Source: Bacteroides mediterraneensis (GTDB lineage: Bacteria > Bacteroidota > Bacteroidia > Bacteroidales > Bacteroidaceae). From it: a stretch of DNA of 64,000 bases. Positions within the stretch are counted from its first letter, which is position 1. Each line of letters opens with the position of its first letter. The position numbers and the translations under genes were made by a program. The stretch covers positions 2,480,001 to 2,544,000 of the forward strand of contig NZ_DAJPEN010000001.1 in the NCBI RefSeq assembly GCF_025993685.1, in the 5' to 3' direction. This document shows positions 14,477-23,320 of this stretch, one piece after another. The notes under the pieces are model-generated. The model had not been told where the DNA came from and ran no database searches. It worked only from the letters and a program-made list of their open reading frames with translations.

Positions 14477-16989
14477 GAAACGTAATGAAAGCCACCACAC
14501 TGGAGAGCCGGTTCCCGCTGCTGGCGGTGGAACACGGGTGCATCATCTCGAAGGATGCAGACATTACCGCAGCCTTCGAGGTGGAGCTGCCGGAGGTCTA
14601 TACCGTAACGGCGGAAGAATACGAGAGTATCCATGCCACGTGGTGCAAGGCAATCAAGGTACTGCCCGACTATTCGGTACTGCACAAGCAGGACTGGTAT
14701 ATGAAGGAACTGTACCGCCCCGACTGGGAGAAGGAAGGTACGGGCTTCCTGGCACGGAGCAACGGGATGCACTTCAACGAGCGCCCGTATCTGAGCCACA
14801 GGAGCTATCTGTTCCTGACCAAGACGACGAAGGAACGCATGAGGCGGCAGAGCAACTGGAGCACGCTGTGCCGCGGACATATCATCCCGAAGGAGATACA
14901 GGACAGGGAGACGGCGCTGAAGTTCATGGAGGCGGTGGAACAGTTCGCCCGCATCCTGAACGATTCGGGACACGTCCGCCTGCGCCGCCTGAGGGACGAT
15001 GAGATTACGGGAACGGAAAAGGAAACGGGTATCATAGGCAGATACCTGGCACTGACGACGGAGGATACGGCGTGTCTGGAAGACATCGCCATGAGCGCGG
15101 AGGAGATGCGCATCGGCGACAAGCGCCTGTGCCTGCACACGCTGTCGGACACGGAAGACCTGCCGGCTGCGGTAGCCACGGACAGCCGTTACGAACGGCT
15201 CTCGACCGACCGCTCGGACTGCCGCCTGTCGTTTGCCGCCCCGCTGGGACTGCTGCTGCCCTGCAACCATATCTACAACCAGTACGTGTTTGTCGGCAAC
15301 AGCGACGAGGAGCTGCGCCGCTTCGAGAAGTCGGCAAGGAACATGCAGTCGCTCTCGCGCTACAGCCGCCAGAACGCCATCAACTGCGAGTGGATAGAGG
15401 AATATCTGAACGAAGCCCACTCACAGGGGCTGAAGTCCGTCCGCGCCCACTTCAACGTGATGGCGTGGAGCGACGACACGGAGGAGCTGAAACGGATAAG
15501 GAACGACGTGGGGAGCCAGCTGGCCTCGATGGGATGCGTGCCCCGCCACAACACGACGGACTGCCCGACGCTGTTCTGGGCGGGCATACCGGGCAATGCG
15601 GCGGACTTTCCGGCGGAGGAATCGTTCCACACGTTTGTCGAGCAGGCAGTATGCCTGTTCGCCGGAGAGACCAACTACCGGGACTCGCCCTCGGCTTTCG
15701 GCATCCGCATGGCAGACCGTATCAGCGGCAAGCCGCTGCATATCGACATATCCGACCTGCCGATGAAGCGCGGCATCACGACCAACCGCAACAAGTTCGT
15801 GCTGGGACCGAGCGGAAGCGGCAAGTCGTTCTTCATGAACCATCTGGTGCGGCAGTATTACGAGCAGGGCACGCACGTGGTACTGGTGGACACGGGAAAC
15901 TCCTATCAGGGACTGTGCGAGATGATACACCGCCGTACGCACGGAAAGGACGGCATCTACTTCACCTATACGGAGGAGAAGCCCATCTCGTTCAACCCGT
16001 TCTATACGGATGACGGAGTGTTCGACGTGGAGAAAAAGGACAGCATCAAGACGCTGCTGCTGACGCTGTGGAAAAGCGAGAACGAACCCGCCACGAAAAC
16101 GGAATCGGCGGAGCTGGGAAGCGCGGTGAACGCCTATATCCAGCTGCTCGGTCAGGACAAGGGTATCGTGCCGTCGTTCGACTCGTTCTACGAATACATG
16201 CGGGACGTGTACCGCAAGGAAATGGAGGAACGCTACATCAAGGTGGAGAAGTCGGACTTCAACATCGACAATTTCCTGACCACCCTGAGGCAGTACTACC
16301 GGGGCGGACGCTATGACTTCCTGCTCAACTCGGCGGAGAACATCGACCTGCTGCACAAGCGGTTCGTGGTCTTCGAGATTGACTCGATAAAGGACAATGC
16401 CGAGCTGTTTCCGGTGGTGACCATCATCATCATGGAGGCGTTCATCAACAAGATGCGCCGGTTGAAAGGCGTAAGGAAACAGCTGATTGTGGAAGAGGCT
16501 TGGAAGGCCCTTTCATCGGCAAACATGGCTGACTACCTGCGATACATGTACAAGACGGTGAGAAAGTATTTCGGGGAGGCGATTGTGGTGACACAGGAAG
16601 TGGACGACATCATCAGCTCGCCCATCGTGAAGGAAAGCATCATCAACAACTCGGACTGCAAAATCCTGCTGGACCAGCGCAAGTACATGAACAAGTTCGA
16701 CCAGATACAGTCGCTGCTGGGTCTGACGGAAAAGGAGAAGTCGCAGATACTCTCGATCAACCAGTCCAACGACCCGTCGAGGCGGTACAAGGAGGTGTGG
16801 ATAGGACTTGGGGGCACGCATTCGGCGGTATATGCCACGGAGGTGTCGATGCAAGAGTATCTCGCCTATACGACGGAGGAGACGGAGAAGATGGAAGTAC
16901 GCGAACTGGCGGAGAAACTGGGAGGCGACATGGAAGCTGCCATCCGTCAGGTGGCGGAGCGGCGGAAAGAGGAACGGACGGGACAGTGA
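14473..16989 (+). CDS. traG: TraG, VirB4-like secretion ATPase
   Basis: 838 aa from the ATG at 14473 (MRNVMKATTLESRFPLLAVE), which overlaps the traF stop; a longer in-frame extension into traF is rejected. VirB4/TraC-like N-terminal domain, then the ATPase with Walker A VLGPSGSGKSFF (GPSGSGKS at 445-452), DTGNSYQGLCEM, Walker B RKQLIVEEAWKAL and VVTQEVDDI. It powers pilus assembly and substrate transfer at the inner membrane. Longest tra gene, strong GC-rich codon bias, no sign of damage. Confidence 0.95.
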   Translation: MRNVMKATTLESRFPLLAVEHGCIISKDADITAAFEVELPEVYTVTAEEYESIHATWCKAIKVLPDYSVLHKQDWYMKELYRPDWEKEGTGFLARSNGMHFNERPYLSHRSYLFLTKTTKERMRRQSNWSTLCRGHIIPKEIQDRETALKFMEAVEQFARILNDSGHVRLRRLRDDEITGTEKETGIIGRYLALTTEDTACLEDIAMSAEEMRIGDKRLCLHTLSDTEDLPAAVATDSRYERLSTDRSDCRLSFAAPLGLLLPCNHIYNQYVFVGNSDEELRRFEKSARNMQSLSRYSRQNAINCEWIEEYLNEAHSQGLKSVRAHFNVMAWSDDTEELKRIRNDVGSQLASMGCVPRHNTTDCPTLFWAGIPGNAADFPAEESFHTFVEQAVCLFAGETNYRDSPSAFGIRMADRISGKPLHIDISDLPMKRGITTNRNKFVLGPSGSGKSFFMNHLVRQYYEQGTHVVLVDTGNSYQGLCEMIHRRTHGKDGIYFTYTEEKPISFNPFYTDDGVFDVEKKDSIKTLLLTLWKSENEPATKTESAELGSAVNAYIQLLGQDKGIVPSFDSFYEYMRDVYRKEMEERYIKVEKSDFNIDNFLTTLRQYYRGGRYDFLLNSAENIDLLHKRFVVFEIDSIKDNAELFPVVTIIIMEAFINKMRRLKGVRKQLIVEEAWKALSSANMADYLRYMYKTVRKYFGEAIVVTQEVDDIISSPIVKESIINNSDCKILLDQRKYMNKFDQIQSLLGLTEKEKSQILSINQSNDPSRRYKEVWIGLGGTHSAVYATEVSMQEYLAYTTEETEKMEVRELAEKLGGDMEAAIRQVAERRKEERTGQ

Positions 16990-17032
16990 ACCGGCAGGAA
17001 ATATACAGTAAATGAAAAATAGAAAATGATTT

Positions 17033-17710
17033 ATGAACCAAAAGACTGACAACATGTACATTGATGACGGATACAGCGATGAAGCGCTGCGGAAACGGGA
17101 GGAAATTCGGGAGCATATCTCATGGTTCCGTGAGTTCCTGACATTCGGGACCGGACTACCGGAACATATCAGAAGGCGATACGGACTGGAAGAAGACTAC
17201 CAGCGGTACAAGAAACTGGAAATACAGGTTCACCGGATGCCTGCTGAACCGGATTGCAGGGGATATGGGAAGGAGCAGCGCATGAAAGAACTGTGCGAGG
17301 CAGGAAGAGCCAAGGGCAAAATCACTCTTGCGGTGGAAAAGGCTTACGAAAGCATCTGCCCCGCTCCGGCAAGGGACTATCTGGAAGAAAAATATCAGGA
17401 ACTGCTCTATCTGAGAGGTATGGTGTACCGGAAAGACTATGACGACCCGATGTGGTACAAGCCGGAAATCCTGAACAAATACGGCATTGACCACAAGGGA
17501 CCGCGCGAAACGGTACTCAAGCAGGTGGAAAAGGCATACCGGGAACTGGATGCCCGATTCTGCCGGATGACGGGCAAGAAGCCGGATGCGGACGAGCTGT
17601 TCGGCAAACCCGCAGTACGGCAGTCGGTACCTGCACAGAAGGAGGCGCCGGAGAATGGCGCAAGGGAAAACCGCATGTGCAGGCGTAAAGGCAGAAGACC
17701 GGGATTCTGA
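17033..17710 (+). CDS. Hypothetical protein within the tra operon
   Basis: 225 aa; not recognised. Predicted soluble and largely helical with many charged residues (MNQKTDNMYIDDGYSDEALR; ELLYLRGMVYRKDYDDPMWY; TVLKQVEKAYRELDARFCRM). No signal peptide or membrane helix. It lies between traG and a DUF3876-type lipoprotein gene, where CTnDOT proceeds more directly to traI, so it may be an insertion or lineage-specific accessory. The basic tail (CRRKGRRPGF) could contact nucleic acid. The regular repeats of E/R/Y around YQELLYLRG hint at a coiled region. Confidence 0.7.
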   Translation: MNQKTDNMYIDDGYSDEALRKREEIREHISWFREFLTFGTGLPEHIRRRYGLEEDYQRYKKLEIQVHRMPAEPDCRGYGKEQRMKELCEAGRAKGKITLAVEKAYESICPAPARDYLEEKYQELLYLRGMVYRKDYDDPMWYKPEILNKYGIDHKGPRETVLKQVEKAYRELDARFCRMTGKKPDADELFGKPAVRQSVPAQKEAPENGARENRMCRRKGRRPGF

Positions 17711-17806
17711 CGGAAAAGGAAACCGGGCGGACTCCGGTTACGGAAAAGACGAAAAGAAAAAAGGATTGAAAAAAATGAAAGAACGAAACTTAAAGAAGAC
17801 AAGAAA

Positions 17807-18229
17807 ATGAACATCAAACTGACAAAGACCGAAAGGCTGCTGCTGTGCGGCGGTCTGATAGGCATGGCATCGCTGATGCTGCAAGCCTGTGATATAATGG
17901 CAAAAGAAGACGGCGACACCCGCGACAGAATCTGCGGAAACTGGGAAAACGCGGAAGCCGGTCCCGACATACTGGTGTACAGGGAGGGAGAATTATATAA
18001 GGTGACACTGTTCAGACGCAAGGGCGTACGTCGCGTACTGAGACCGGAGACCTATCTGCTGCAGAGGGAGGAGAACGGCAACCTGTATATGAACACGGGG
18101 TTCCGCATTGACGTGGCATACAACGAGGAGACGGATGTGCTGACATTTTCGCCGGGCGGTGACTATGTCCGGGTGAACACGGATGCAGGTGACGGCGAAA
18201 GGACAAAGGAGAAAGAGAATATGCAATAG
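17807..18229 (+). CDS. DUF3876-type lipoprotein
   Basis: 140 aa. Hydrophobic signal with lipobox (LLLCGGLIGMASLMLQACD; Cys at about residue 28), so an acylated envelope protein. A small beta-rich domain follows (ICGNWENAEAGPDILVYREG, YKVTLFRRKG, NTGFRIDVAYNEETDVLTF), similar to lipocalin-like or DUF3876 proteins common in Bacteroides conjugative elements (family from memory). It sits between the preceding unknown gene and traI. Possibly involved in anchoring the apparatus to the outer membrane or in surface exclusion; neither is shown. Confidence 0.7.
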   Translation: MNIKLTKTERLLLCGGLIGMASLMLQACDIMAKEDGDTRDRICGNWENAEAGPDILVYREGELYKVTLFRRKGVRRVLRPETYLLQREENGNLYMNTGFRIDVAYNEETDVLTFSPGGDYVRVNTDAGDGERTKEKENMQ

Positions 18230-18240
18230 CAACTTAACGA

Positions 18241-18252
18241 ACCACTAAATCC
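18241..18252 (+). promoter_or_regulatory. ACCACTAAATCC motif before traI
   Basis: 12-base motif ending 9 nt before the traI ATG (18262), the same spacing as at traN and mobA. It begins 12 nt after the stop of the upstream lipoprotein gene. Confidence 0.65.
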
Positions 18253-18261
18253 AAAAAAAGA

Positions 18262-18906
18262 ATGAGAATGAGACAGAAACTGAAAATACCGCTGATTGCG
18301 GTCTGCCTGTGCCTTGCGGGGACAGGCGGGGCAAATGCCCAATGGGTGGTGTCCGACCCCGGAAATCTTGCGCAGAGCATCATCAACTCCGCCAAGGAGA
18401 TGGTGGAGACAGCCGGGACGAAAGCCAACACCCTGAACGGCTTTCTGGAAACGAAGAAGGTGTTCGAGCAGGGAAAGGCGTATTACGACGCACTGAAATC
18501 GGTGCACGACGTGGTAAAGGGCGGCGCGAAGGTGGCGAAAAGCATCTCTCTGGTAATGGAAATATCGGAAATCTATGTGGACAACTACCAGAAGATGCTC
18601 TCGGACGAGAACTACACGCCGGAGGAGCTTGCCGCCATCTCGTCGGGCTATGCGATGCTGATAGACGAAAGCTCGGACGTGCTGCAGGACCTGAAGAATG
18701 TGGTGAACGTGACGGGCATGTCACTGACGGATGCGGAAAGGCTCGCCATCATAGACAATGCCTACCGCAGCCTGATGAACTACCGCAACCTCGTGCGCTA
18801 CTACACGAACAAGACCATATCGGTGTCGTACCTGCGGGCGAGAAAGAAGAACGACATGGACCGGGTGATGGCACTCTACGGGAACTCCAACGAAAAATAC
18901 TGGTAG
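18262..18906 (+). CDS. traI: TraI (DUF4141), VirB5-like secreted protein
   Basis: 214 aa. Cleavable signal peptide (KLKIPLIAVCLCLAGTGGANA/QW). The mature protein is helical (QWVVSDPGNLAQSIINSAKE, GKAYYDALKSVHDVVKGGAK, SIVLVMEISEIYVDNY-type region), like VirB5/TrbJ minor pilus proteins with a coiled-coil core. In Bacteroides tra operons TraI directly precedes TraJ, as VirB5 precedes VirB6; here the gap is 3 bp. Start chosen at 18262 because of the motif 9 nt upstream; an ATG at 18268 is also in frame. Confidence 0.88.
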   Translation: MRMRQKLKIPLIAVCLCLAGTGGANAQWVVSDPGNLAQSIINSAKEMVETAGTKANTLNGFLETKKVFEQGKAYYDALKSVHDVVKGGAKVAKSISLVMEISEIYVDNYQKMLSDENYTPEELAAISSGYAMLIDESSDVLQDLKNVVNVTGMSLTDAERLAIIDNAYRSLMNYRNLVRYYTNKTISVSYLRARKKNDMDRVMALYGNSNEKYW

Positions 18907-18909
18907 CCT

Positions 18910-19938
18910 ATGGGAGAGTTTGACAACCTGCACCAGATACTCCTCTCGCTGTATGAGGAGATGATGCCGCTCTGCTCGGACATGGCAGGAGTGGCAAAGG
19001 GGCTTGCCGGACTGGGCGCCCTGTTCTATGTGGCGGTGCGCGTGTGGCAGTCGCTCGCCCGTGCCGAGGCGATAGACGTGTACCCGCTGCTGCGGCCGTT
19101 TGCCATCGGACTGTGCATCCTCTTCTTCCCGACCATCGTGCTGGGAACGATGAACTCCGTTCTGGGAGTAATCGTACAGGGGACGCACTCGATACTGGAG
19201 GAACAGACCTTTGACATGGAGAAGTACAGGGAACAGAAAGACAGGCTGGAATACGAGGCGATGATGCGCAACCCGGAAACCGCCTATCTCGCCTCGGACG
19301 AGGAGTTCGACCGCCAGATAGACGAGCTGGGCTGGTCGCCGTCGGACATGATCACCATGACGGGCATGTACATGGACCGTGCGGCGTACAACATCAAGAA
19401 GAGCGTGCGTGACTGGTTCCGCGAGCTGCTGGAGCTGATGTTCGCAGCTGCCGCCCTTGTCATCGACACGCTCAGGACGTTCTTCCTGGTGGTGCTGTCG
19501 ATACTGGGACCCGTCGCCTTCGCCTTCTCGGTATGGGACGGCTTCCACTCCACGCTTTCGGCATGGTTCAGCCGCTACATACAGATTTACCTGTGGCTGC
19601 CCGTCTCCGACCTGTTCAGCACGATACTGGCGAAGATACAGATACTGATGCTCCAGAATGACATCGAGGCGATGCAGGCAGACCCGAACTTCTCGGTAGA
19701 GGCGAGCAACGGGGTGTACATCGTGTTCCTCGTTATCGGTATCGTGGGATACTTCACCATCCCGACGGTAGCCGGATGGATAATCCAGGCCGGTGGCGGA
19801 GTGGGCAGCTACAACAAGAACATCGGCACTGCGGGCGCCCTTGGCGGCAGTCTGGCAGGTGCGGCAGCCGGAAACGTAGCGGGACGCACGGGCAAGTTTA
19901 TCAGAAAACAGGCCGGACGGCTGCTGAAAAGAAAATAG
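18910..19938 (+). CDS. traJ: TraJ, VirB6-like polytopic membrane protein
   Basis: 342 aa. Several membrane helices: GLAGLGALFYVAVRVWQSLA, PFAIGLCILFFPTIVLGTM, LELMFAAAALVIDTLRTFFL, VVLSILGPVAFAFSVWDGF, VYIVFLVIGIVGYFTIPTVA. A Gly/Ala-rich C-terminal tail (GTAGALGGSLAGAAAGNVAG) follows. The IQIYLWLPVSDLFSTILAKI segment is typical of Bacteroidetes TraJ. It forms the inner-membrane part of the channel. A 92-bp gap with a GC-rich inverted repeat separates it from traK. Confidence 0.93.
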   Translation: MGEFDNLHQILLSLYEEMMPLCSDMAGVAKGLAGLGALFYVAVRVWQSLARAEAIDVYPLLRPFAIGLCILFFPTIVLGTMNSVLGVIVQGTHSILEEQTFDMEKYREQKDRLEYEAMMRNPETAYLASDEEFDRQIDELGWSPSDMITMTGMYMDRAAYNIKKSVRDWFRELLELMFAAAALVIDTLRTFFLVVLSILGPVAFAFSVWDGFHSTLSAWFSRYIQIYLWLPVSDLFSTILAKIQILMLQNDIEAMQADPNFSVEASNGVYIVFLVIGIVGYFTIPTVAGWIIQAGGGVGSYNKNIGTAGALGGSLAGAAAGNVAGRTGKFIRKQAGRLLKRK

Positions 19939-20030
19939 CCTGATAACCGGGGCGGTACCCTGGCATAGCTGCTGTGCCACCCCGGGAAAGCATACCAAAA
20001 TGATTTTACAAACCATAAAAAACAGAAAGA

Positions 20031-20654
20031 ATGGAGTTCAAGAGCCTGAATAACATAGAAACTAGTTTCCGGCAGATACGTCTGTTCGGAATCATTTACA
20101 CGGCGGTATGTGCCGCCGTCGTCATCTGCTCGGTGGTATGCGCCTTCCGCTTCGCCGAAGCGCAGAGGCAGAAGATATACGTACTTGACGGGGGAAAGAG
20201 CCTGATGCTCGCCCTTTCGCAAGACCTGTCGCAGAACCGTCCGGCGGAAGCGAGGGAGCATGTGCGCCGCTTCCACGAGCTGTTCTTCACCCTCTCGCCG
20301 GAGAAGAGCGCCATCGAGCACAACGTGAAGCGTGCGCTGCTGCTGGCGGACAGAAGCGCGTACAACTACTACGCCGACTTTGCGGAAAAGGGATTCTACA
20401 ACCGCATCATCGCGGGGAACATCAACCAGGTGCTCCAGGTGGACAGCGTAGTCTGCAACTTCGACCACTATCCCTATGAGGCACGCACCTACGCAAGGCA
20501 GATGATCATCAGGGAAAGCAACGTGACGGAGCGCACGCTGGTAACGACCTGCCGGCTGCTCAACGCGAGCCGCTCGGACGACAATCCGAACGGGTTCACC
20601 ATAGAGGGATTCACGATACTGGAGAACAGGGACATCAGAAGCATGGAGAGATAG
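20031..20654 (+). CDS. traK: TraK, VirB8-like protein
   Basis: 207 aa. Short cytosolic N-terminus (MEFKSLNNIETSFRQIR), one membrane helix (LFGIIYTAVCAAVVICSVVC), then a periplasmic domain (SRSYNYYADFAEKGFYNRII-type region, GFTIEGFTILENRDIRSMER at the end). This is the VirB8/TraK architecture that nucleates assembly of the secretion channel. It is followed 4 bp later by traL. Sequence and size match TraK of Bacteroides conjugative transposons closely enough to be confident. Confidence 0.93.
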   Translation: MEFKSLNNIETSFRQIRLFGIIYTAVCAAVVICSVVCAFRFAEAQRQKIYVLDGGKSLMLALSQDLSQNRPAEAREHVRRFHELFFTLSPEKSAIEHNVKRALLLADRSAYNYYADFAEKGFYNRIIAGNINQVLQVDSVVCNFDHYPYEARTYARQMIIRESNVTERTLVTTCRLLNASRSDDNPNGFTIEGFTILENRDIRSMER

Positions 20655-20658
20655 GCGT

Positions 20659-20961
20659 ATGGGAAAGATGAATATTCTGACGGGAAAATGCGCTGCCGTT
20701 CTCAGGGAAAAACTGCACAGGAGACTGGACGCACTGTCGCCGAAGGCAAGGCTGGCGACGGTGGCAGTGATGTCCGCCGCCTTTGCCGCAGGCTGTCTGT
20801 ACATGACCGCCACCGCCATTGCCAGCTTCGGGAAAGGAAACGGGACGATGGAGATACGGCACATAAAGAAACCGGAACTGCCGCAAAAAGCGGATTTGCA
20901 GGAAGCGTATGAACATTATCATAAAAACAGGATGTATGGAAAAGGAACAGAAAAGGAATGA
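20659..20961 (+). CDS. traL: TraL (DUF3989)
   Basis: 100 aa with one membrane helix (LATVAVMSAAFAAGCLYMTATAIASF), a basic cytosolic N-terminus and a short charged periplasmic tail. Small single-helix proteins of this type (DUF3989) always lie between traK and traM in Bacteroides conjugative elements. The end overlaps the start of traM by about 26 bp, indicating coupled translation. Confidence 0.88.
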   Translation: MGKMNILTGKCAAVLREKLHRRLDALSPKARLATVAVMSAAFAAGCLYMTATAIASFGKGNGTMEIRHIKKPELPQKADLQEAYEHYHKNRMYGKGTEKE

Positions 20962-22258
20962 GACAAAAGAGAAAAGACCGCTGACGGAAGAACAGCGCCA
21001 GCGGAGAAAGAAGATGCTGGTCTATCCGCTGATGGTGCTGACCTTTCTGGGGTGCATGTGGCTCATCTTTGCCCCCTCGCAGAAAGACGGCGGAAAGGAA
21101 CGGCAGGGACTGGGATTCAACACGGACATGCCCCTGCCGGAAAACTCCGGAATCATCGGCGACAAGGCGAAGGCATACGAACAGCAGCAGCTGGAGAACA
21201 GGAAGAAGGAACGCCGGGGCATGGTGGGCGACCTGTCCGCGTTCTGGAACGACAAGACGGAAGGAACGGACACGGCAGACGGAACGGACGACTGCCGCCT
21301 GGCACAACCGGAAACATCGCCGAAGACGGGCGGAAGCGGAATACAGACAGGCATTCGCTCCTCGGCTGCCGCCAACGAGCGGCTGAACACCTCGCTGGGT
21401 ACGTTCTATGAGCCGCCGAAGGAGGACGCCGAGAAGAAGAAGCTCAGGCAGCGCATCGACGAACTGGAACGCATGGTCATGGAACAGGAGAAACAGCCCG
21501 CAAGGATGGAGGAACAGGTCGCCCTGCTGGAGAAGTCGTACGAGCTGGCAGCGAAGTACCAGAACGGAGGAAACAATGCCGGGCAGACCGCACGGACCGA
21601 TGGGACGGAAATGAGGGAAAGCAATGCCGGCGAAAAGAAAATGAAGGCTGAACCAGTGAGCGGCGTGCGCCCGTCAACGGTGTCCGCCCTGCCGCAGCCC
21701 CTGACAGATTCCGCCTTTATAGCGGACTACGGGGGCGAAAGGAACTACGGGTTCCACACTGCCATCGGCAGTACGGAGGCACCGGGAAAGAACACCATAG
21801 CAGCCTGCGTACAGGGCGACCAGACGGTAACGGACGGACAGACGGTAAGGCTGCGGCTGCTGGAGCCGATGCGGGTGTCTGGACGGACAATACCAAGGAA
21901 CACGACCCTTGTGGGGACGGCACGCCTGCAGGGTGAGCGTCTGGAGATAGGTATCGGCTCGCTGGAGCATGAGGGAACCATCGTAGGTGTGGAACTGGCG
22001 GTGTACGACAGCGACGGACAGGCGGGCATCTTTGTGCCCGGCTCGATGGAAACGGACGCGGCAAAGGAAATCGGGGCGAACATGGGCAGTTCGCTCGGAA
22101 GCAGCATCAACATCTCGACCGATGCGGGGGCGCAGCTCGCCTCCGATCTGGGAAAGGGAGTGATACAGGGAGTCTCGCAGTATATATCGAAGAGGATGCG
22201 CACGGTAAGGGTGCATCTGAAATCGGGATACAGGGTGCTGCTGTATCAGGAAAAATAG
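20936..22258 (+). CDS. traM: TraM, VirB10-like channel protein
   Basis: 440 aa from the ATG at 20936 (MEKEQKRNETKEKRPLTEEQ); an ATG at 20909 is possible. Basic cytosolic N-terminus, one membrane helix (MLVYPLMVLTFLGCMWLIFA), and a variable linker with a coiled coil (KKKLRQRIDELERMVMEQEK). The C-terminal conserved domain has TIAACVQGDQTVTDGQTVRL, MRVSGRTIPRNTTLVGTARL and GSSINISTDAGAQLASDLGKG. This corresponds to VirB10/TrbI, which spans the periplasm and senses energy from the ATPases. Confidence 0.93.
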   Translation: MEKEQKRNETKEKRPLTEEQRQRRKKMLVYPLMVLTFLGCMWLIFAPSQKDGGKERQGLGFNTDMPLPENSGIIGDKAKAYEQQQLENRKKERRGMVGDLSAFWNDKTEGTDTADGTDDCRLAQPETSPKTGGSGIQTGIRSSAAANERLNTSLGTFYEPPKEDAEKKKLRQRIDELERMVMEQEKQPARMEEQVALLEKSYELAAKYQNGGNNAGQTARTDGTEMRESNAGEKKMKAEPVSGVRPSTVSALPQPLTDSAFIADYGGERNYGFHTAIGSTEAPGKNTIAACVQGDQTVTDGQTVRLRLLEPMRVSGRTIPRNTTLVGTARLQGERLEIGIGSLEHEGTIVGVELAVYDSDGQAGIFVPGSMETDAAKEIGANMGSSLGSSINISTDAGAQLASDLGKGVIQGVSQYISKRMRTVRVHLKSGYRVLLYQEK

Positions 22259-22300
22259 ACAGCAAGAGACGAAAGGAAAAAGAACATTCAAATTTTATCA

Positions 22301-22312
22301 ACCACTAAATCC
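22301..22312 (+). promoter_or_regulatory. ACCACTAAATCC motif before traN
   Basis: Third plus-strand copy, ending 9 nt before the traN ATG (22322). The 63-bp traM-traN gap otherwise shows no Shine-Dalgarno or promoter. Confidence 0.65.
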
Positions 22313-22321
22313 AACGTAAAA

Positions 22322-23320
22322 ATGAGTATCAGAAAAGTAATGATGATGTTTGCCCTTATGACGGGCATTGTCTGTGCAGGACACGCACAGGAAGTGAAAA
22401 ACGACAGCACCGCCACCACGAAGGCGGAGGAGCTGAAACTGGTAAAGGACGTCTATCCGCAGACGGAGGAGGACGGCGACCTGTATCACGGACTGACCAG
22501 AAAACTGATGTTTGACCGCATGATACCGCCGCACGGTCTGGAGGTCACGTATGACAAGACGGTGCATATCCTGTTTCCCTCGGCAGTGCGCTATGTGGAC
22601 TTGGGTTCTCCCAACCTCATAGCGGGCAAGGCTGACGGTGCGGAGAACGTCATCCGCGTGAAGGCGACGGTAAGAAACTTCCGCACGGAGACGAACATGA
22701 GCGTCATCACGGAGGACGGGTCCTATTATTCGTTCAACGTGAAATACGCCGATGAACCGCTGCTGCTCAATGTGGAGATGAAGGACTTCATCCATGACGG
22801 CAGCACGGTGAACCGCCCGAACAACGCGCAGGAAATCTATCTGAAGGAACTGGGAAGCGAAAGCCCCATGCTGGTGCATCTCATCATGAAGTCGCTGCAC
22901 AAGGAGAACAAGCGCAAGGTGAAGCACATCGGCTGCAAGCGTTTCGGCATCCAGTATCTGCTGAAAGGGATATATGTCCACAACGACCTGCTGTACCTGC
23001 ACACGGAGATAAAGAACCAGAGCAACGTGCCGTTTGACGTGGACTACATCACGTTCAAGATTGTGGACAAGAAGGTGGCGAAACGAACCGCCATCCAGGA
23101 ACAGGTGCTGTTTCCGCTCCGTGCGTACAACTATGCGGTGCGTGTGGCCGGGAAAAAGTCCGAGAGCACGGTGTTCTGCCTGCAGAAGTTCACCATCCCC
23201 GACGGCAAGCAGCTGGTGGTGGAAATGAACGAGAAGAACGGAGGGCGTCATCAGACGTTTGTCGTGGAGAACGAAGACCTGGTACAGGCTGAAACCATCA
23301 ACGAACTGCGTGTACGATGA
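22322..23320 (+). CDS. traN: TraN (DUF4138), VirB9-like protein
   Basis: 332 aa. Signal peptide (KVMMMFALMTGIVCAGHAQE). The mature part has VTYDKTVHILFPSAVRYVDL, SPNLIAGKADGAENVIRVKA and SVITEDGSYYSFNVKYADEP, the conserved DUF4138 pattern, followed by beta-rich segments. Outer-membrane-associated core component equivalent to VirB9, partner of TraM. The last 4 bp overlap traO (ATGA). Confidence 0.93.
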   Translation: MSIRKVMMMFALMTGIVCAGHAQEVKNDSTATTKAEELKLVKDVYPQTEEDGDLYHGLTRKLMFDRMIPPHGLEVTYDKTVHILFPSAVRYVDLGSPNLIAGKADGAENVIRVKATVRNFRTETNMSVITEDGSYYSFNVKYADEPLLLNVEMKDFIHDGSTVNRPNNAQEIYLKELGSESPMLVHLIMKSLHKENKRKVKHIGCKRFGIQYLLKGIYVHNDLLYLHTEIKNQSNVPFDVDYITFKIVDKKVAKRTAIQEQVLFPLRAYNYAVRVAGKKSESTVFCLQKFTIPDGKQLVVEMNEKNGGRHQTFVVENEDLVQAETINELRVR

